This document shows positions 1-8,818 of a DNA stretch of 64,000 nt, one piece after another; positions within the stretch are counted from its first letter, which is position 1, and each line of letters opens with the position of its first letter. The DNA is from Actinomycetospora straminea. Lineage in GTDB: Bacteria > Actinomycetota > Actinomycetes > Mycobacteriales > Pseudonocardiaceae. Below the pieces are notes generated by a model. It did not search any database. It worked only from the letters and a program-made list of their open reading frames with translations, and had not been told where the DNA came from. Both the position numbers and the translations under genes were made by a program. The DNA lies in the NCBI RefSeq assembly GCF_028737255.1, contig NZ_JAQZAN010000004.1, forward strand, positions 124,001-188,000, read 5' to 3'.

Positions 1-198
1 GTGCCGCTTCGCGCGGTGCACGCGCGCGACGACGACCGCGTGCCGTTCCGGGTCAGCGAGCACTACGTCGCGGCCGCCCGGGCCGCCGGCGACGACGCGG
101 CGCTCGTCGAGGTCCCGGGCGACCACTTCACCCTCGTCGACCCGCACCACCTCACGTGGCCGACCGTGTACGGACAGATCACGGATCTGCTCGCCTAG
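1..198 (+). CDS. alpha/beta hydrolase, C-terminal fragment (cut by window edge)
   Basis: Only the last ~65 residues are present. The segment carries a late Asp-rich strand (ARDDDRVPF) and the motif PGDHFTLVDP. These resemble the acid and the catalytic His of the C-terminal part of alpha/beta hydrolase or thioesterase domains. The His of GDHF would be the triad His. The frame opens with a GTG at base 1, but the protein almost certainly begins upstream of the window. Substrate cannot be judged. It ends 34 bp before the LuxR-type regulator on the same strand. Confidence 0.6.
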   Translation: MPLRAVHARDDDRVPFRVSEHYVAAARAAGDDAALVEVPGDHFTLVDPHHLTWPTVYGQITDLLA

Positions 199-232
199 TG
201 GGAAGGGCCTCCGACCTGCGACGATCCGTCGG

Positions 233-2863
233 GTGAGCACCGTCCTGCTCGAGCGCGCCACGGAGCTCGAGGTGCTCGCCTCGACGCTCGCGCCGGCGGC
301 CGCCGGGCAGGGGACCGTGGTCCTGCTCGCGGGCGAGGCGGGCATCGGCAAGACCAGCCTCATCCGCGCGTTCCTCGCGGCGGTCCCGCCCGGGATCCGG
401 GTCCTGGTCGGCGCCTGCGACGACCTCGTCACGCCCCGCACGCTCGGCGCGGTGCGCGACGCCTTCGCCGGTCACTCGCCGCGCCTCGACCGCGTCCTCG
501 CCGAGGGCACGCGCGACGACGTGCTGGTCGGGGTGCTCGCCGAGCTCGTCGAGTCGTCCCGGCCGACGGTGCTCGTCGTCGAGGACGTGCACTGGGCCGA
601 CGACGCCACCCTCGACGTCCTGCGCTACGTGTCGCGACGCATCGAACGGACGTCGGCGGTGCTGGTGGTGTCCTACCGCGACGACGAGGTGGGTCGCGAC
701 CACCCCGCGCAGCGCCTGCTCGGCGGACTCGCCGCCATGCCGGCGCACCGCGTCGTCATCCCGCGCCTGTCCCCGGCCGCCGTGGCGAGGCTCGCCGGGA
801 GGACCACGTCGGGGTCGCTGTACGCGCTCACCGGCGGCAACCCCTTCTACGTCACCGAGGTCGTCGCGGCCGGGAGCCGCGGCGACGGGGCGGTGCCGCT
901 GACCGTCGCCGACGCCGTCATGGCCCGCGTCCACGGGCTCCCGGCGGCGACCCGCAGCGCGCTCGAACAGCTCGCCGTCGTCCCGTCCCAGGTCGAGCTG
1001 CCGCTGGCCCGCGCCCTGCTGGGCGACCTCACCGTGCTGGCCGAGGCCGAGCGGCGCGGGGTCCTGCAGGTGCGTCCGGACGCCGTGGCCTTCCGTCACG
1101 AGCTGGCGCGGCGCGCGGTGGAGGACTCGCTGCCGGTGAGCGAACGCATGCATGCGCACGCCGCGGTCCTCGACGCGCTGCTCGGCGCCTCCGGCGATCC
1201 CGACGAGGTCGAGCTGCCCCGGGTGCTGCACCACGCCGTCGAGGCGGCCGACGACGAACGGGTCGTCGCGCTCGCCCCGCGGGCGGCGGCGCGGGCGGCG
1301 CGCGACGGCGGCTACGGCCAGGTGATCGAGTGCCACCGCCTCCTGCTCGAGCGCGAGCACCTCGTGCCCGCCACCGAGATCGGGACGACCCGGTGCCAGC
1401 TGGCCGCGGCGCTCTGGACGATGGACTCGCCCACCGAGGCGCTGGAGCACGGGCTGGCCGCGGCCCGGATCTTCGAGGAGCTCGGCGACGTCGTCGCCCA
1501 GGGTGAGGCGTTGGCCGTGCTCGCGCCGTCGCAGTGGTCGCTGGCGCGCACCGCCGAGGCGAAGGTGAGCCTGGCGCGTGCCGTCGCGCTGCTCGAGTCG
1601 GTGCCCGAGACGCCCACGCGGACCTTCGCGCTGCTGTGGTACGCGGTGCTGCTGGGTGTCGCCGGCGACGGGGACGCCCTGGCCGCCGCCGAGCAGGCCG
1701 CGGCCTCGGCCGAGCGCACCGGGGCGCCGGAGCACATCGGCATGAGCCGGACGTGCCTGGGCCGGGCGCGGGTGATGCGCGGCGAGCACGACGCGGGCCT
1801 GGAGCTGATGCGCGCCGGCCAGGCCGCCACCCGCGCGGCGGGGGCGCACACGTTCGCCCTCATCGCCCACGGGCTCCTCGTGCTCGACCTGTTCGCCCTG
1901 GCGCGCTACGCGGAGTGCCGGCGTCACCTCGACGAGGCCATCGCCTACGCCGAGGAGCTCGAGACCTGGTTCCTCGCGTCCTCCTGGCAGGCCATCGGGC
2001 ACTGCCTGCAGGCCGTGCACGGCGAGTGGGACGAGGCGATCGCCGGGCTCCGCGAGATCGCCGGCGTGCGGGGGGCGGAGGAGAAGGGCTCGCTGCGGTA
2101 CGCGCTGCCGCCGCTCGCCGGCCTGCTCGCGCGCCGGGGCGAGGACGACGCCGCGGCGTACCTGGCGTGGAGCCGGGACCTCGCTGCCCGCGCCGACTGC
2201 TACGACGTCGGGTGGGCGTCCGGGCTGGTGGAGATCGAGGCGGCGTGGCTGTCGGGGCGCCCGGCCGACGCCGACGAGGCGGTCGCGCGGCTCGCCGCAT
2301 GGACCGCCCGGCCCGGTCGCGAGTTCGACCGCGGCGAGCTGGCCCGCTGGGAGACCCGGCTCGGGCGGCCGGCCGCGGTGCCGGCGGGCGCCCGGGCCGT
2401 CCACGCCGCCGGCATCCGCGGCGACTGGGAGGCGGCGGCCGCGGCGTGGGAGGCCGAGCGGATGCCGTACCACCAGGCGCTCGAGCTGCTCGACTCCGGG
2501 GAGGCGGAGCCGACCCTGCGGGCGCTGCGGATCCTCGACGGGCTCCGGGCGAAGCCCGCCGCCCGCCTGGCCCGTCGGCGGCTGCGCGCGCTGGGCGTCT
2601 CGCACATCCCGCGCGGCCCCTACGCGGCGACCCGCGCCAACCCCGCCGGGCTGAGCGACCGGCAGGTCGAGGTGCTGCGCCTGCTCGCCGAGGACCTGAC
2701 CAACGCCGAGATCGCGGCCCGCCTCGTCATCTCGGAGAAGACCGCCGACCACCACGTCTCGGCGATCCTGGCGAAGCTGGTGGTGCGGACCCGCCGGGAG
2801 GCCGCCGCGGTCGCCCGCACGCTCGGCGTCGCCCCCGAGAGGCGGCGCGCGCCCCGCGCCTGA
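233..2863 (+). CDS. LuxR-family transcriptional regulator with N-terminal AAA ATPase (LAL type)
   Basis: An 876-residue protein of the large ATP-binding LuxR class. A Walker A motif GEAGIGKT lies at about residues 34-41 and a Walker B-like VLVVEDVHWAD near 110. A long alpha-helical, TPR-like middle follows. A LuxR/GerE helix-turn-helix occupies about residues 806-865 (LSDRQVEVLRLLAEDLTNAEIAARL). The GTG at 233 places the AAA domain at the very N-terminus, as usual for the family. Family knowledge: an ATP- and ligand-gated transcription activator. The target is unknown. Its stop codon abuts the stop of the convergent gene at 2864, so there is no spacer. Confidence 0.9.
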   Translation: MSTVLLERATELEVLASTLAPAAAGQGTVVLLAGEAGIGKTSLIRAFLAAVPPGIRVLVGACDDLVTPRTLGAVRDAFAGHSPRLDRVLAEGTRDDVLVGVLAELVESSRPTVLVVEDVHWADDATLDVLRYVSRRIERTSAVLVVSYRDDEVGRDHPAQRLLGGLAAMPAHRVVIPRLSPAAVARLAGRTTSGSLYALTGGNPFYVTEVVAAGSRGDGAVPLTVADAVMARVHGLPAATRSALEQLAVVPSQVELPLARALLGDLTVLAEAERRGVLQVRPDAVAFRHELARRAVEDSLPVSERMHAHAAVLDALLGASGDPDEVELPRVLHHAVEAADDERVVALAPRAAARAARDGGYGQVIECHRLLLEREHLVPATEIGTTRCQLAAALWTMDSPTEALEHGLAAARIFEELGDVVAQGEALAVLAPSQWSLARTAEAKVSLARAVALLESVPETPTRTFALLWYAVLLGVAGDGDALAAAEQAAASAERTGAPEHIGMSRTCLGRARVMRGEHDAGLELMRAGQAATRAAGAHTFALIAHGLLVLDLFALARYAECRRHLDEAIAYAEELETWFLASSWQAIGHCLQAVHGEWDEAIAGLREIAGVRGAEEKGSLRYALPPLAGLLARRGEDDAAAYLAWSRDLAARADCYDVGWASGLVEIEAAWLSGRPADADEAVARLAAWTARPGREFDRGELARWETRLGRPAAVPAGARAVHAAGIRGDWEAAAAAWEAERMPYHQALELLDSGEAEPTLRALRILDGLRAKPAARLARRRLRALGVSHIPRGPYAATRANPAGLSDRQVEVLRLLAEDLTNAEIAARLVISEKTADHHVSAILAKLVVRTRREAAAVARTLGVAPERRRAPRA

Positions 2864-3313
2864 TCAGGCGTGCGGGTAGCCCCGCCCCGCGTAGTCGAAG
2901 CCGCCCAGCTCGAGGCGCTCGTACCCCGCGGCCTGCGGCGAGGCGTAGTAGGCGCGGATCTCGGTGATGCGGCCCTCCTCGTCGAACTCGTACCACTCCG
3001 CGCCGCGCAGGATCACCCCGAGCGAGCCCTTGTGGTGGGTCCACTCGCACACGGCCTGGCGGCGGGCCTCGTCGACGACGATCGCGTCGACGGTCCACGA
3101 CGATCCCCGCTCGCGGACCGCGGTCGCCCAGCGCTCGCCGATCGCCTGCGCGCCGACCCAGGGCCCGTCGTACATGTCCGGCGGGAAGAAGTGCCGGGCG
3201 TGGTCGGCGAGGTGGGCGGCGACGGCGTCGGCGTCCCCGGCGGTGCAGGCGTCCATGTAGCCCCGCACCGTCGCCTCGAGCGCCGCGGAGGTGGTGCCGG
3301 CTGCTGTGCTCAC
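2864..3313 (-). CDS. SnoaL/NTF2-like family protein
   Basis: About 149 residues of the NTF2-like cone fold. An N-terminal helix (LEATVRGYMDACTAGDADAVAAHL) is followed by beta strands with the usual FFPPDMYDGPWVGAQAIGERW and DEEGRITEIRAYY signatures, ending in YAGRGYPHA. The frame stays open upstream to 3403, but the conserved fold begins just after the GTG at 3313, so that start is chosen. Members include small cyclases, isomerases and many uncharacterised proteins. No specific reaction can be assigned. It is convergent with the LuxR-type gene and divergent from the flavoenzyme at 3397. Confidence 0.75.
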   Translation of the reverse strand: MSTAAGTTSAALEATVRGYMDACTAGDADAVAAHLADHARHFFPPDMYDGPWVGAQAIGERWATAVRERGSSWTVDAIVVDEARRQAVCEWTHHKGSLGVILRGAEWYEFDEEGRITEIRAYYASPQAAGYERLELGGFDYAGRGYPHA

Positions 3314-3396
3314 CGCGCGAGCATGGGGAGCCCGCGCCGCGCCTGGCAAGCGCGGGTGCGCAGGACGGAACGGGAGCGGCGGGCCAGGATGACCCG

Positions 3397-4683
3397 GTGA
3401 CACCGAGCGGGCGCGTGCGGCAGGACGAGGTCTACCGGGGCGGGATCACGGGGCGGCGGCCGGTGGTGCCGACCGCGTTCCCGGCGCTCGAGCGGCGGGC
3501 GCGCCGGGTGATGTCGCGGCGGGCCCATGCCTACGTCGCCGGCGGGGCGGGGAGCGAGGAGACCGTGCGCGCCAACCGCGCGGCCTTCGAGCGTCACCGG
3601 ATCGTGCCGCGGATGCTGCGCGGGGTGGGGGAGCGCGACACCTCGGTGGAGATCTTCGGCCGGCGCCACGAGCACCCCCTGCTGCTCGCCCCGATCGGCG
3701 CCTGCGACCTCGTGCACCGGCGCGCCGACCTCGCCGTCGCGGAGGGCGCCGCGCACGCCGGCGTGACGATGATCGTGTCCAACCAGGCCGGCTTCCCGTC
3801 CGAGGAGATCGCGCCGAGGGCGACGGCCGGCTGGTGGTCGCAGCTCTACTGGTCGACCTCCGACGACCTCGTCGACAGCTTCCTGGCCCGGGCCGAGGCG
3901 GCGGGCGCCGGCGCGGTCGTCGTCACCCTCGACACGACGACCCTCGGGTGGCGCCCGCGCGACCTCGACCTCGGGCACCTGCCCTTCGCCCGCGGGCTGG
4001 GCATCGCGCAGTACACCTCCGACCCGGTCTTCGCGCGGCTCACGCAGGAGACCGCCGACGGCCCCCGGCGCCCGTCCCCGACGCCCACGCCGGCCGCCGT
4101 CCGCACGCTGCTCGAGATCAGCCGTCACCACCCCGGCGCCCTCCTCGACAACCTGCGCTCGCCGCTGCCGCGGGCCGCGGTCGAGACGTTCCTGCGCGTC
4201 TACTCCCGGCCCACGCTCTCCTGGGACGACATCGCCACCCTGCGCTCGCGCACGCGCCTGCCCGTGGTGCTCAAGGGCGTCCTGCACCCCGACGACGCCC
4301 GCCGCGCCCTGGACCACGGCGTCGACGGCGTGCTCGTCAGCAACCACGGCGGGCGGCAGGTCGACGGCGGCGTCGCGGCGCTCGACGCCCTGCCCGGCGT
4401 GGTCGAGGCGGTCGACGGGCGGGCGCCGGTGCTGCTGGACTCCGGCGTCCGCAGCGGGTCCGACGCCGCCCGCGCGCTCGCCCTCGGCGCGACGGCGGTG
4501 TGCCTGGGCCGGCCGTGGGTCTACGGCCTCGCGCTGGCCGGGGCGGCGGGGGTGTCCCAGGTGGTCCGCGACGTCCTCGCCGAGCTGGACCTCACCCTCG
4601 CCCTCGCCGGGGCCCGCACCGCGGCCGACGTCGAGCTCACCCCGTTCGCCACGGCGGAACCCGCCGCGCGGGGCCGGGGCTGA
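3397..4683 (+). CDS. FMN-dependent alpha-hydroxy-acid oxidase, lactate 2-monooxygenase-like
   Basis: A 428-residue TIM-barrel flavoprotein of the L-lactate oxidase/glycolate oxidase family. Visible signatures are FPALERRARRVMSRRAHAYV at the N-terminus, APIGACDLVHRRADLAVAEGA, WWSQLYW, the substrate-loop region, PVVLKGVLHPDDA, and SNHGGRQVDGG. The last holds the active-site His and a substrate-binding Arg. VLLDSGVRSG and ALGATAVCLGRP form the phosphate-binding end. The N-terminal form and WWSQLYW favour lactate 2-monooxygenase over membrane lactate dehydrogenase. The substrate is inferred. GTG start; an 83-bp gap separates it from the divergent SnoaL gene. Confidence 0.85.
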   Translation: MTPSGRVRQDEVYRGGITGRRPVVPTAFPALERRARRVMSRRAHAYVAGGAGSEETVRANRAAFERHRIVPRMLRGVGERDTSVEIFGRRHEHPLLLAPIGACDLVHRRADLAVAEGAAHAGVTMIVSNQAGFPSEEIAPRATAGWWSQLYWSTSDDLVDSFLARAEAAGAGAVVVTLDTTTLGWRPRDLDLGHLPFARGLGIAQYTSDPVFARLTQETADGPRRPSPTPTPAAVRTLLEISRHHPGALLDNLRSPLPRAAVETFLRVYSRPTLSWDDIATLRSRTRLPVVLKGVLHPDDARRALDHGVDGVLVSNHGGRQVDGGVAALDALPGVVEAVDGRAPVLLDSGVRSGSDAARALALGATAVCLGRPWVYGLALAGAAGVSQVVRDVLAELDLTLALAGARTAADVELTPFATAEPAARGRG

Positions 4684-4702
4684 TCACGACAGGGTGGAGG
4701 GC

Positions 4703-5449
4703 ATGTCCCGGGTGCTGCTGATCCGCCACGGCGAGACCCACGGCTACTTCGACGACGTCGGGCTCACCGAGCACGGCGAGGAGCAGTGCCGGGCGAAGGC
4801 CGCCGAGCTCGCCGCCGACCTGCCCGACGGCGCCGCGGTCGCGCTGGTCCACGCGCCCACGACCCGGGCCACCGCGACCGCGCGGACGCTCCGCGCGGTG
4901 CTCGCCGCCCGCCGCGACGACCTCGACCTCGGCGACCTGCGCCCCGACGCGCGGTTCGACAGCGTCCAGTTCCTGCACGACGGCGCGGCCCGCGAGTCGT
5001 CCGGGGTCGCCGCGCACCGGCTGCGGTTCGCGGAGAACGGGGCGGGCGTCCCCGACTGGGTCCGCGCCTACGACCGCTTCGACACCGACTACGGCGCCGG
5101 CTCGCGCCTCGGCGGCCCGATCGACCGGTGGATGGACCTCGTCAGCCTCCACTTCGAGCCGCCCCAGGTGATCGCCTACCGGGCGTGGGCCGGGATCCGC
5201 GCCCTCGGGGAGGGGACGACGCTGGTGTCGTCGCACTCCGCGCTGCTGCGCGGCTTCGCGGCCGCCGCGCTCGGGCACGACCCCGGCGAGCCGCGCAACC
5301 TCGAGCACGTCGAGGTGGTCCACGACGGCCGGCGCGCGGTCGTGACGTTCCGCGGCGAGACCGCCGAGGTCGACGTGCCCGCCGAGCTGCCGCCGTGGCT
5401 CGACGCGTCGTACCTGGAGGCGGGGGAGCGGGCCGCCCACCGGTGGTGA
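4703..5449 (+). CDS. histidine phosphatase superfamily protein
   Basis: About 248 residues with the RHG signature LLIRHGETHGY at residues ~5-15, where the first His is the phospho-acceptor. A second catalytic His lies in VSSHSALLRGF. The Arg/His set matches the phosphoglycerate-mutase-like branch. A GGAGG at 4696-4700 sits close to the ATG at 4703. An upstream in-frame GTG at 4694 is possible but has no visible ribosome site. It lies 19 bp after the flavoenzyme gene and may share its transcript. The substrate is unknown. Confidence 0.85.
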   Translation: MSRVLLIRHGETHGYFDDVGLTEHGEEQCRAKAAELAADLPDGAAVALVHAPTTRATATARTLRAVLAARRDDLDLGDLRPDARFDSVQFLHDGAARESSGVAAHRLRFAENGAGVPDWVRAYDRFDTDYGAGSRLGGPIDRWMDLVSLHFEPPQVIAYRAWAGIRALGEGTTLVSSHSALLRGFAAAALGHDPGEPRNLEHVEVVHDGRRAVVTFRGETAEVDVPAELPPWLDASYLEAGERAAHRW

Positions 5450-5539
5450 GCGCACTCGTCGCCGGGTCGTGACGTTTCGGGCCCCCGGACCCCGCCGATT
5501 CCCCTGGGTCAGCGCTGTCCAGCACGGGGAGCCCCCACC

Positions 5540-5833
5540 ATGTCCCTCGCCGAGACCCTCGCCCGCCTGCGGGCGCGCCTGACCGGGGAGAGCGGTCCCG
5601 TCGGCCCCTCCCGCTCGTCCGACGGCGACGAGTCGGACGCGGGCCACGACCCGCGCACGGCGGCGTCGCGCGTCACCGGCGGCGTCCACGCCGAACATCG
5701 CGGCGACCAGGGTTCGGTCACCGGCACCGGCGACACCGACACGTTCGTCGGCCGGGCCGCCGGCCGCGACCTGGGCTACGCCGGCGAGACCGGCGCCGAG
5801 GCCCGCCGCGAGGCCGAGCGGGGCGAGCGGTGA
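5540..5833 (+). CDS. small hydrophilic protein, function unknown
   Basis: A 97-residue protein with no recognised domain. The N-terminus MSLAETLARLRARLTG could be an amphipathic helix. The rest is Gly/Asp/Glu/Arg rich and probably disordered. Support for expression is the four-base GTGA overlap with the DUF4383 gene downstream, which suggests translational coupling, and normal GC-rich third-position use. No homologous family is recognised. Confidence 0.55.
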   Translation: MSLAETLARLRARLTGESGPVGPSRSSDGDESDAGHDPRTAASRVTGGVHAEHRGDQGSVTGTGDTDTFVGRAAGRDLGYAGETGAEARREAERGER

Positions 5834-6591
5834 CCGGCGGCGACGGGGGCGGCTCCGGCCCGATGCAGGCGAACCACCGGGTCGTGTGGGTGCACCGCGT
5901 CGGCGCCGTCGTCGTCGCGATCGTCATCGCGGTGTTCGGCGTCCTCGGCTTCGTCGGCGGCCTGTCCTTCTTCGACACCCAGGGCGCCCCGATCGCGGGC
6001 CTGTCCACGAACGGCGCGCTCTCGACGATCTCGGTGGTCACCGCCGTCGTGCTCATCGCCGCCGCCGTCCGCGGCGGGCGGCTGTCGTCGACGGTGATGA
6101 TCGTGGTCGGGACGCTGTTCCTGGTCTCGGCGTTCGTCAACCTCTGGCTCATCGGCACGCCGTACAACCTGCTGGCCTTCCGCCTGCCGAACGTCTTCTT
6201 CTCGATCGGCGCGGGCCTGGTCCTGCTGTTCACCGGCGCCTACGGGCGGCTCTCGGCGAAGCTGCCGAGCGACAACCCGTACAAGCAGGAGCGGCGCCCC
6301 GGCGACCCCGAGGACCACGGCGACGCCGCCGAGGCGCCGCAGGACTCCCACCGCCAGCCGCGCCCGTCGTCGCCCGCCGAGGCCGCCGCCGACCTGGCGA
6401 TGGCCGAGGCCGAGCGCGCGCTCGTGCAGGGTGCGGCCACCGCGGACCAGCGCCGGCGCCTGGCCGCGGCCGAGCGTGCGCGGACCCACGAGGAGCGCCG
6501 CGAGATCTGGATGGGGTTCGACCGGTCCGACGAGCGTTCCGGTCACCGCCCCGACCGACGCTCCCACCGACGCGGCACGACCATGGCGTGA
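5830..6591 (+). CDS. DUF4383 family membrane protein
   Basis: A 253-residue protein whose first ~150 residues hold four predicted membrane helices (VVVAIVIAVFGVLGFVGGL, ISVVTAVVLIAAAV, VMIVVGTLFLVSAFVNLWLI, VFFSIGAGLVLLFTGAYG). The phrase PYNLLAFRLPNVF is characteristic of DUF4383. The C-terminal ~100 residues are charged and cytoplasm-like, with an Arg/Glu-rich helix. It overlaps the preceding small gene by GTGA. Biochemical role is unknown for the family; in actinobacteria such genes are often associated with stress responses. Confidence 0.75.
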   Translation: MTGGDGGGSGPMQANHRVVWVHRVGAVVVAIVIAVFGVLGFVGGLSFFDTQGAPIAGLSTNGALSTISVVTAVVLIAAAVRGGRLSSTVMIVVGTLFLVSAFVNLWLIGTPYNLLAFRLPNVFFSIGAGLVLLFTGAYGRLSAKLPSDNPYKQERRPGDPEDHGDAAEAPQDSHRQPRPSSPAEAAADLAMAEAERALVQGAATADQRRRLAAAERARTHEERREIWMGFDRSDERSGHRPDRRSHRRGTTMA

Positions 6592-6603
6592 TCACCCGGC
6601 TCG

Positions 6604-6637
6604 CTGTCGACCCCGCTGTCGACCCCGCTGTCGACCT
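6604..6637. repeat. tandem 12-bp repeat
   Basis: Just after the DUF4383 stop, the unit CTGTCGACCCCG occurs twice exactly, followed by a third partial copy. The spacer to the next gene is otherwise GC-rich, without a clear promoter. Probably neutral slippage. Confidence 0.6.
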
Positions 6638-6698
6638 CGACCCGACCCGGCCACCCGGCCCCTGGTCCCGCCGTCGCGTGACTGATAGACGTGGACGC

Positions 6699-7487
6699 AT
6701 GACCGTGAGTGCGCCCGCCGCCGTCCGCGTCGAGGTCGAGGGGTCGACCGCGGTGCTCACCCTCGACAACCCGAAACGCCGCAACGCCCTGTCGGTGGCG
6801 ACGATGACGGAGCTGACCGCCGCGCTGCGCGACGCGTCGGCCCGCGAGGGTGTGCGCGTCATCGTCCTGCGCGCCGAGGGGCCCGCGTTCTCCGCCGGGC
6901 ACGACCTGTCGGAGATGATCGACCGCACGCTCGAGCAGGAGCGTGAGGTCTTCGCGGTCTGCACCGAGCTCATGACCACGCTGCACGCGGTGCCCCAGCC
7001 GGTGATCGCCGCGGTGCAGGGCGTCGCGGTCGCCGCGGGGTGCCAGCTCGTCGCCGCGTGCGACCTCGCCGTCGCCGCCGACGTCGCCGTCTTCGGGACG
7101 CCCGGGGTGAAGATCGGGCTGTTCTGCTCGACGCCGATGGTCGCGGTGACCCGCGCGATCGGGCGCAAGCGCGCGATGCAGCTGCTGCTCACCGGCGAGA
7201 CCATCGACGCCGCGACGGCCGCCGAGTGGGGCCTGGTCAACCAGGTCGTCGCGCCCGACGCGCTCGACGGGGCGGTGCGCGAGCTCGCGGCCAAGGTCGC
7301 CGACGCCAGCGCCGTCACCCTGCGCATCGGCAAGGAGGCGTTCTACCGCCAGGTCGACCTGCCCGAGGACGCGGCCTACGAGCAGATGCAGGAGACGATG
7401 GCGACGAACGCGATGACCTGCGACGCGCAGGAGGGCATGTCCGCCTTCCTCGCCAAGCGGGCCCCCGTCTGGGCGCACCACGACTGA
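6699..7487 (+). CDS. enoyl-CoA hydratase/isomerase family protein
   Basis: A 262-residue crotonase-fold protein. NPKRRNALS, FSAGHDLSEM (oxyanion loop) and AAVQGVAVAAGCQLVAACDLAVAA are typical. The second Gly-rich turn supplies the oxyanion hole. FGTPGVKIGLFCSTP follows in the region where hydratases carry catalytic Glu, but here no Glu is obvious, so strict hydratase chemistry is uncertain. The long C-terminal trimerisation helices are present (MSAFLAKRAPVWAHH). The start is the ATG at 6699. It is followed 28 bp later by a VOC gene on the same strand. Confidence 0.85.
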   Translation: MTVSAPAAVRVEVEGSTAVLTLDNPKRRNALSVATMTELTAALRDASAREGVRVIVLRAEGPAFSAGHDLSEMIDRTLEQEREVFAVCTELMTTLHAVPQPVIAAVQGVAVAAGCQLVAACDLAVAADVAVFGTPGVKIGLFCSTPMVAVTRAIGRKRAMQLLLTGETIDAATAAEWGLVNQVVAPDALDGAVRELAAKVADASAVTLRIGKEAFYRQVDLPEDAAYEQMQETMATNAMTCDAQEGMSAFLAKRAPVWAHHD

Positions 7488-7515
7488 CCCCCTCACGAGG
7501 CAAAGGAGCCCCGTC

Positions 7516-7917
7516 ATGGCCTTCCCCGGCCTGCAGCACGTCGCGATCACGGTGTCCGACCTGGATCGCAGCACCGAGTGGTACACCCGCCTCCTCGGTG
7601 CCGAGCCGGTGCTCGTCGAGGACGAGGAGGGCGGGGAGTTCCGCCACGTGGTGTACGCCCTCGACGGCGGGACGCTCTTCGGGCTGCACACCCACATGGG
7701 CAGGGAGTCGAAGGACCGGGCCGACGAGCGGCGCACCGGGCTCGACCACGTCAGCTTCGGCCTGTCGAGCACCGCGGAGCTCGAGCAGTGGCGCGACAAG
7801 CTCGACGAGCTGGGCATCGAGCACGGCAGCATCAAGAAGGCGCACTACGGCTCGGGCGTCTCGTTCCGCGACCCCGACAACATCGCCCTCGAGTTCTTCA
7901 TCGCCCCGGGCACCTGA
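7516..7917 (+). CDS. VOC (glyoxalase/dioxygenase fold) family protein
   Basis: A 133-residue single VOC module pair. Metal-ligand candidates are the His of LQHVAITVSD, the His of GLDHVSFGL and the Glu of IALEFFIAPGT, matching the H/H/E layout of metal-dependent VOC enzymes. A good ribosome site (AAAGGAG) precedes the ATG. It probably shares a transcript with the enoyl-CoA hydratase-like gene. The substrate is not predictable. Just downstream is the dispersed palindromic repeat. Confidence 0.8.
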   Translation: MAFPGLQHVAITVSDLDRSTEWYTRLLGAEPVLVEDEEGGEFRHVVYALDGGTLFGLHTHMGRESKDRADERRTGLDHVSFGLSSTAELEQWRDKLDELGIEHGSIKKAHYGSGVSFRDPDNIALEFFIAPGT

Positions 7918-7930
7918 GCCGGCGTGGTCC

Positions 7931-7972
7931 GCAGCGAACGCGCTGTTCGCTGCTTCTACGCGCACGAAGTGC
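7931..7972. repeat. dispersed palindromic repeat, copy A
   Basis: The core has arms GCAGCGAA and TTCGCTGC around a short centre (7931-7953), followed by TTCTACGCGCACGAA. The same core plus flank recurs, reverse-complemented, at 41852-41895 inside a gene. The core alone recurs twice more at 8008-8058. Confidence 0.8.
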
Positions 7973-8007
7973 CCGTTGATCACCGAAGGGCCTGCGCTCC
8001 CGGTACG

Positions 8008-8058
8008 AGCGAACGCGCTGTTCGCTGCTTCTAGCGCAGCGAACAGCGCGTTCGTTGC
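8008..8058. terminator. large hairpin from two inverted copies (B, C) of the dispersed repeat
   Basis: Copy B (8008-8028) and copy C (8036-8058) are inverted with respect to each other across a 7-base loop TTCTAGC. They form about 19 consecutive base pairs. The position 90 bp after the VOC stop, before the HxlR gene, suits a transcription terminator, although no U-tract follows. It may equally be a REP-like element. Confidence 0.6.
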
Positions 8059-8152
8059 GACGGAGTGGGTCGCCGCCGAACCGTCACAGGCCCTATGGTC
8101 CTACGGAGCAACTTCTCGGGTCGGTAGACGTATCCGGTGATAGGCTGCCGGT

Positions 8153-8809
8153 ATGGCTGCACGACGGGACTACTTCGACGGCTGCGGCGCCGCGCACGCG
8201 CTCGACCTCGTCGGGGAGCGGTGGGCGCTGCTGGTGGTGCGCGAGCTGGTGCTCGGGCCCAAGCGGTTCACCGACCTGCGGGCGGGTCTCCCGCACGCCA
8301 GCCCCAACGTCCTCTCCCAGCGCCTGCGCGAGCTGGAGGACGCCGGCGTGCTGCGCCGGCGCCGCCTGCCCCCGCCCGCCGCGTCCGCGGTGTACGAGCT
8401 CACCGAGTGGGGCCAGGAGCTCGAGCCGGTGCTCCAGGCCCTCGGGCGCTGGGCGGCACGCTCGCTCCCGGAGTCCGACAGCATCAAGGTCGACTCGTTC
8501 GTCCTGTCGCTGCGCACGATGTTCGACCCGGCCCGCGCGGCCGACGCCGACGTCACCCTGCAGCTCGTGCTCGACGAGCAGCCCTTCCGCACGCGCCTGG
8601 CGCACGGGGTGCTCGACATCGAGCGGGGCGAGGTGTCCGGCGCCGACGCGACGGTGCGCTGCTCGCCGACCGTCCTCGCCGGCGTCGTCTACCAGGGCCT
8701 GTCGGTGGACGCCCTGCAGGCGGACGGCGCCCTCGAGCTCACCGGCGACCCCGCGGCCCTGCAGGCGCTGGTCGACGCCGTGCACCTCCCGGAGCCCCTG
8801 CCCGCCTGA
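8153..8809 (+). CDS. HxlR-family winged-helix regulator with C-terminal extension
   Basis: A 218-residue protein. Residues ~10-100 form an HxlR winged helix: a Cys near the N-terminus (GCGAAHALDLVGERWALLVVREL), RFTDLRAGLPHASPNVLSQRL and VYELTEWG. The C-terminal ~100 residues (VTLQLVLDEQPF, LSVDALQADGALELTGDPAALQAL) resemble an SCP2-like lipid-binding domain, which is frequent in actinobacterial HxlR proteins. It may sense a small hydrophobic ligand. The cognate target is unknown; the flanking genes are acyl-CoA genes. Confidence 0.82.
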   Translation: MAARRDYFDGCGAAHALDLVGERWALLVVRELVLGPKRFTDLRAGLPHASPNVLSQRLRELEDAGVLRRRRLPPPAASAVYELTEWGQELEPVLQALGRWAARSLPESDSIKVDSFVLSLRTMFDPARAADADVTLQLVLDEQPFRTRLAHGVLDIERGEVSGADATVRCSPTVLAGVVYQGLSVDALQADGALELTGDPAALQALVDAVHLPEPLPA

Positions 8810-8818
8810 CGCCGCTGC

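Noticed and set aside
6604-6637. Possible CRISPR-like array
   Set aside because: Only 2.7 direct 12-bp units with no spacers; simple tandem repeat.
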